Assembly: GCA_902479205.1 (NCBI GenBank)
Contig: CABSNX010000084.1
Coordinates: 1-8,018, forward strand
Origin: an uncultured Collinsella sp.
GTDB lineage: Bacteria > Actinomycetota > Coriobacteriia > Coriobacteriales > Coriobacteriaceae
DNA: 8,018 bases
Reading direction: 5' to 3'
Under the pieces are notes generated by a model, which saw only the letters and a program-made list of their open reading frames with translations, had not been told where the DNA came from and did no database searches. Positions 6,018 to 8,018 of this stretch are shown here, in pieces. Every line of letters begins with the position of its first letter. The stretch's first letter is position 1. The position numbers were made by a program, and so were the translations under genes.

Positions 6018-6746
6018 ATGGCTACCAAGATTAATATCCGCACCCTGCTCGAGGCCGGCTGCCACTTCGGTCACCAGACCCGTCGCTGGAACCCCAAGAT
6101 GAAGCCGTTCATCTTCGGTGAGCGCAACGGCATCTATATCCTCGACCTCAAGCAGACCATCCTCGACGCCGACCAGGCCTACACCTTCGTCAAGAACGTC
6201 GCCAAGGGTGGCAACGTGCTGTTCGTCGGTACCAAGAAGCAGGCTCAGGAGGCCGTCAAGAACGCCGCTGAGCGCGCCAACATGCCTTATATCAACCAGC
6301 GTTGGCTCGGTGGCATGCTGACCAACTTCGTCACCATCCGCTCCCGCATCAACCGCATGGAGGAGCTCGAGGCTATGGTCGAGGACGGCCGTATGGCTGT
6401 TCTGCCCAAGAAGGAGCAGGCTGTGCTCGGTAAGGAGCTCACCAAGCTCCAGACCAACCTCGGTGGCGCCCGCGACATGAAGGGTCTGCCCCAGGCTCTC
6501 TTCGTCATCGACACCAAGCGCGAGGAGAACGCCATCAAGGAGGCCCAGCGCCTGAACATCCCCGTCGTCGCTCTGATCGACACCAACTCCGATCCCGACG
6601 AGGTCGAGTACGGCATCCCCTGCAACGATGACGCTATCTCCGCTGTCACCCTTATGTGCGAGCTCATGGCTGACGCCTGCCTCGCTGGCTCCGGCAAGGA
6701 GCAGGTCTCCGAGGCCGAGATGGCCGCTGAGCCCAAGGCCGAGTAA
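6018..6746 (+). CDS. rpsB: 30S ribosomal protein S2
   Basis: S2 is an essential late-assembling protein of the small ribosomal subunit and is needed for S1 recruitment in bacteria that have S1. The 242-residue protein matches the family (E. coli 241). Seen: the N-terminal signature LLEAGCHFGHQTRRWNPKMKPFIFGERNGIYILDL, the central FVGTKKQAQEAV and QRWLGGMLTNF segments, LPQALFVIDTKRE, and PVVALIDTNSDPDEVEYGIPCNDDA. The last ~20 residues are an acidic, low-complexity tail (SEAEMAAEPKAE) of the kind that varies between species. Codon use is strongly biased: Lys appears to be always AAG and C-ending codons dominate, more so than in the upstream genes, as expected for high expression. The gene has its own strong promoter and is followed after 45 nt by tsf, without an obvious terminator between. 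Confidence 0.98.
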   Translation: MATKINIRTLLEAGCHFGHQTRRWNPKMKPFIFGERNGIYILDLKQTILDADQAYTFVKNVAKGGNVLFVGTKKQAQEAVKNAAERANMPYINQRWLGGMLTNFVTIRSRINRMEELEAMVEDGRMAVLPKKEQAVLGKELTKLQTNLGGARDMKGLPQALFVIDTKREENAIKEAQRLNIPVVALIDTNSDPDEVEYGIPCNDDAISAVTLMCELMADACLAGSGKEQVSEAEMAAEPKAE

Positions 6747-6791
6747 ATCAGTCTTAGTTAATTCTTTTTCATCTCTTTGAAAGGAACCACA

Positions 6792-7661
6792 ATGGCCCAG
6801 ATTACCGCCGCTATGGTCAAGCAGCTCCGCGAGATGACCGACTCCCCGATGATGGAGTGCAAGAAGGCTCTCGTCGAGGCTGACGGCGACATGGACGCCG
6901 CTGTCGACGTTCTGCGTAAGAATGGCCTTGCCAAGGCTGCCAAGAAGGCTGGCCGTGAGACCAACGAGGGCGCTGTCGCCGCGTTCGTCTCCGAGGATGG
7001 CAAGTCCGGCGCTCTGCTCGAGCTCTCCTGCGAGACCGACTTCGTTGGCTCCAACGCCAAGTTCACCGGCTTTGCTTCCAAGGTCGCTGAGGTTGTCGCT
7101 ACCACCGAGCCTGCTGACGTCGACGCTCTGCTCGAGAAGCCGATGGGCGAGGAGACCGTATCCTCCGAGCTCACCGAGATGATTCACATCATGGGCGAGA
7201 ACATGAAGATCTCCCGTTTCGCCGCCCGCAAGGCCGAGAACGGCGCGCTCGCTTCTTACATCCACATGGGTGGTAAGATCGGCGTCCTCGTCGAGTTTGC
7301 CTTCGAGAAGGCCGAGACCGCTCAGGCTGAGTCCTTCAAGACCTTCGCTCACGACGTTGCCCTTCAGGTTGCCGCCGTCGCCCCGATCTGCGCTACCCGC
7401 GATCAGGTTCCGGCTGAGACCGTCGAGCACGAGAAGCAGATCTACATGGCCCAGGCTGCCGAGTCCGGTAAGCCCGAGGCCATTCAGGAGAAGATGGCTG
7501 TCGGCCGTCTGGAGAAGTTCTACAAGCAGTCCGTGCTCACTGAGCAGGAGTTCATCAAGGACAGCTCCCTCACCATCAAGAAGTACGCTGAGCAGGTCTC
7601 CAAGGAGCTCGGCGACACCATTACCGTCGTTGCCTTTGACCGTCTGGTCCGTGGCGAGTAA
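6792..7661 (+). CDS. tsf: Translation elongation factor Ts
   Basis: EF-Ts is the cytoplasmic nucleotide-exchange factor that releases GDP from EF-Tu. The 289 residues match the family (E. coli 283). An N-terminal UBA-like domain (about 4-45, VKQLREMTDSPMMECKKALVEADGDMDAAVDVLRKNG) is followed by the core with CETDFVGSN (80-88), where Asp83 and Phe84 correspond to E. coli Asp80 and Phe81 that insert into EF-Tu, then the N- and C-subdomains and the terminal FYKQSVLTEQEFIKD segment. The usual UBA motif TGAGMMDCKKAL reads TDSPMMECKKAL here. ATG 6792 is chosen because AAGGA (6781-6785) lies 6 nt before it; the in-frame TTG at 6777 lies upstream of that site. Codon use is as biased as in rpsB, with which it is probably co-transcribed. 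A strong terminator follows 24 nt after the stop. Confidence 0.98.
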   Translation: MAQITAAMVKQLREMTDSPMMECKKALVEADGDMDAAVDVLRKNGLAKAAKKAGRETNEGAVAAFVSEDGKSGALLELSCETDFVGSNAKFTGFASKVAEVVATTEPADVDALLEKPMGEETVSSELTEMIHIMGENMKISRFAARKAENGALASYIHMGGKIGVLVEFAFEKAETAQAESFKTFAHDVALQVAAVAPICATRDQVPAETVEHEKQIYMAQAAESGKPEAIQEKMAVGRLEKFYKQSVLTEQEFIKDSSLTIKKYAEQVSKELGDTITVVAFDRLVRGE

Positions 7662-7685
7662 ATAAGCTCTTGTAGCTGGTAATGA

Positions 7686-7719
7686 GCAGGCTGTGGGTTT
7701 TACTCACAGCCTGCTTTTT
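7686..7719 (+). terminator. Rho-independent terminator after tsf
   Basis: A 12-bp stem, 7686-7697 with 7703-7714 (GCAGGCTGTGGG against CTCACAGCCTGC, one G-U pair), encloses the loop TTTTA and is followed by T5 at 7715-7719. It ends the rpsB-tsf transcript and separates it from pyrH. Confidence 0.95.
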
Positions 7720-7722
7720 CAT

Positions 7723-7738
7723 GGCTCTTATCAGAGCC
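7723..7738 (+). repeat. Small inverted repeat between tsf terminator and pyrH
   Basis: GGCTCT (7723-7728) and AGAGCC (7733-7738) can form a 6-bp hairpin with a TATC loop, followed by only TTTG. The T-run is weak, so a back-up terminator is possible but not convincing; an operator or chance are equally open. It lies immediately upstream of the palindrome TGATATCA (7741-7748). Confidence 0.35.
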
Positions 7739-7743
7739 TTTGA

Positions 7744-7749
7744 TATCAT
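7744..7749 (+). promoter_or_regulatory. Possible -10 element of a pyrH promoter
   Basis: Because a strong terminator precedes it, pyrH probably needs its own promoter. TATCAT at 7744-7749 is identical to the rpsB -10 box, but I cannot find a convincing -35 hexamer 16-18 nt upstream, where the inverted repeat lies. Low confidence. Confidence 0.3.
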
Positions 7750-7764
7750 ATTGAGAGTCTAATT

Positions 7765-7772
7765 AAAGGAGG
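7765..7772 (+). promoter_or_regulatory. Shine-Dalgarno site deciding the TTG start of pyrH
   Basis: AAAGGAGG lies 6 nt before TTG 7779. No ATG or GTG lies at a suitable distance, so TTG is the start. Confidence 0.85.
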
Positions 7773-7778
7773 ATCGCT

Positions 7779-8018
7779 TTGTCCGACATCCGATATAAAC
7801 GCGTGCTTCTTAAGCTTTCCGGCGAAGCACTGATGGGCGACGGCCAATATGGCATCGACCCCAAGGTTACCGACCATCTTGCCAAGCAGGTCAAGGAGCT
7901 GCTCGCCGTTGGCCATGAGGTCGGCGTCGTTGTCGGCGGCGGCAATATTTTCCGCGGCATGGCAGGCGCTGCCGGTGGCATGGAGCGTGCTCAGGCCGAC
8001 TACATGGGCATGCTGGCA
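7779..8018 (+). CDS. pyrH: UMP kinase, N-terminal 80 residues (cut by window end)
   Basis: Bacterial UMP kinase phosphorylates UMP to UDP with ATP and belongs to the amino acid kinase fold, unlike eukaryotic UMP/CMP kinase; it is hexameric, usually GTP-activated and UTP-inhibited. Seen in the first 80 codons: YKRVLLKLSGEALMG (6-20) with the phosphate-binding Lys12 and Gly15, GIDPKV (25-30), VGVVVGGGNIFRG (48-60) with the glycine-rich loop and Arg59, and GMERAQADYMGMLA (67-80) with Asp74 at the UMP-binding position. The frame is open to the last base of the window, so about two thirds of the gene (family about 240 residues) lies beyond. Initiation is at TTG, supported by AAAGGAGG 6 nt upstream. 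The rpsB-tsf-pyrH order is widely conserved, normally continuing with frr. Confidence 0.96.
   Translation, partial: MSDIRYKRVLLKLSGEALMGDGQYGIDPKVTDHLAKQVKELLAVGHEVGVVVGGGNIFRGMAGAAGGMERAQADYMGMLA

Noticed and set aside
5928..7430. A 500-codon open frame on the - strand opposite rpsB, the rpsB-tsf spacer and most of tsf
   Set aside because: It lies opposite two highly expressed genes with very biased codons, which keeps stop codons out of the complementary frame. The translation is low-complexity (Leu, Gly, Asp, His rich), resembles no family I know, and no ribosome binding site or promoter stands out.

Overview
The window is a GC-rich (around 60%), densely packed stretch of bacterial core genome. 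All genes lie on the + strand. Protein content and order fit an actinobacterial class Coriobacteriia genome, most likely Collinsella or a close relative. That placement is inference from overall protein similarity and gene order, not from a search. The first 30 bases are not biological: they match the Illumina Nextera read-2 adapter, so the window starts at a contig end made by untrimmed tagmentation sequence.

Layout: (1) 31-392, the 3' part of rnhB (RNase HII), followed by a strong intrinsic terminator at 442-483. (2) 582-5791, a tight five-gene block: yraN (UPF0102 nuclease-like), comM/yifB (AAA+ ATPase), dprA (recombination mediator), trmFO (tRNA m5U54 methyltransferase) and a Xer tyrosine recombinase. 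Four of these genes overlap a neighbour by 1-4 nt, and the only gap is 14 nt. (3) 5792-6017, an intergenic region with a strong promoter (TTGGCA, 17 nt, extended TGC-TATCAT) and a leader of about 135 nt with potential RNA structure. (4) 6018-7661, rpsB (ribosomal protein S2) and tsf (EF-Ts), ending at a 12-bp-stem intrinsic terminator at 7686-7719. (5) 7779 to the window end, the start of pyrH (UMP kinase), which uses a TTG start and is cut off by the window edge.

Taken together this is a shortened form of the rnhB-dprA-topA-trmFO-xerC-hslVU-codY-rpsB-tsf-pyrH order known from Bacillus and relatives, without topA, hslVU and codY at this place. The block combines DNA processing and competence-type functions (YraN, ComM, DprA, Xer) with tRNA modification and then the translation genes S2 and EF-Ts, which show highly biased codon use.

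I see no mobile element, CRISPR array, tRNA/rRNA gene or novel defence-like system. The points most worth a second look are the apparent ATA start codon of the Xer gene, the structured rpsB leader, and a few family-atypical residues in DprA and EF-Ts.
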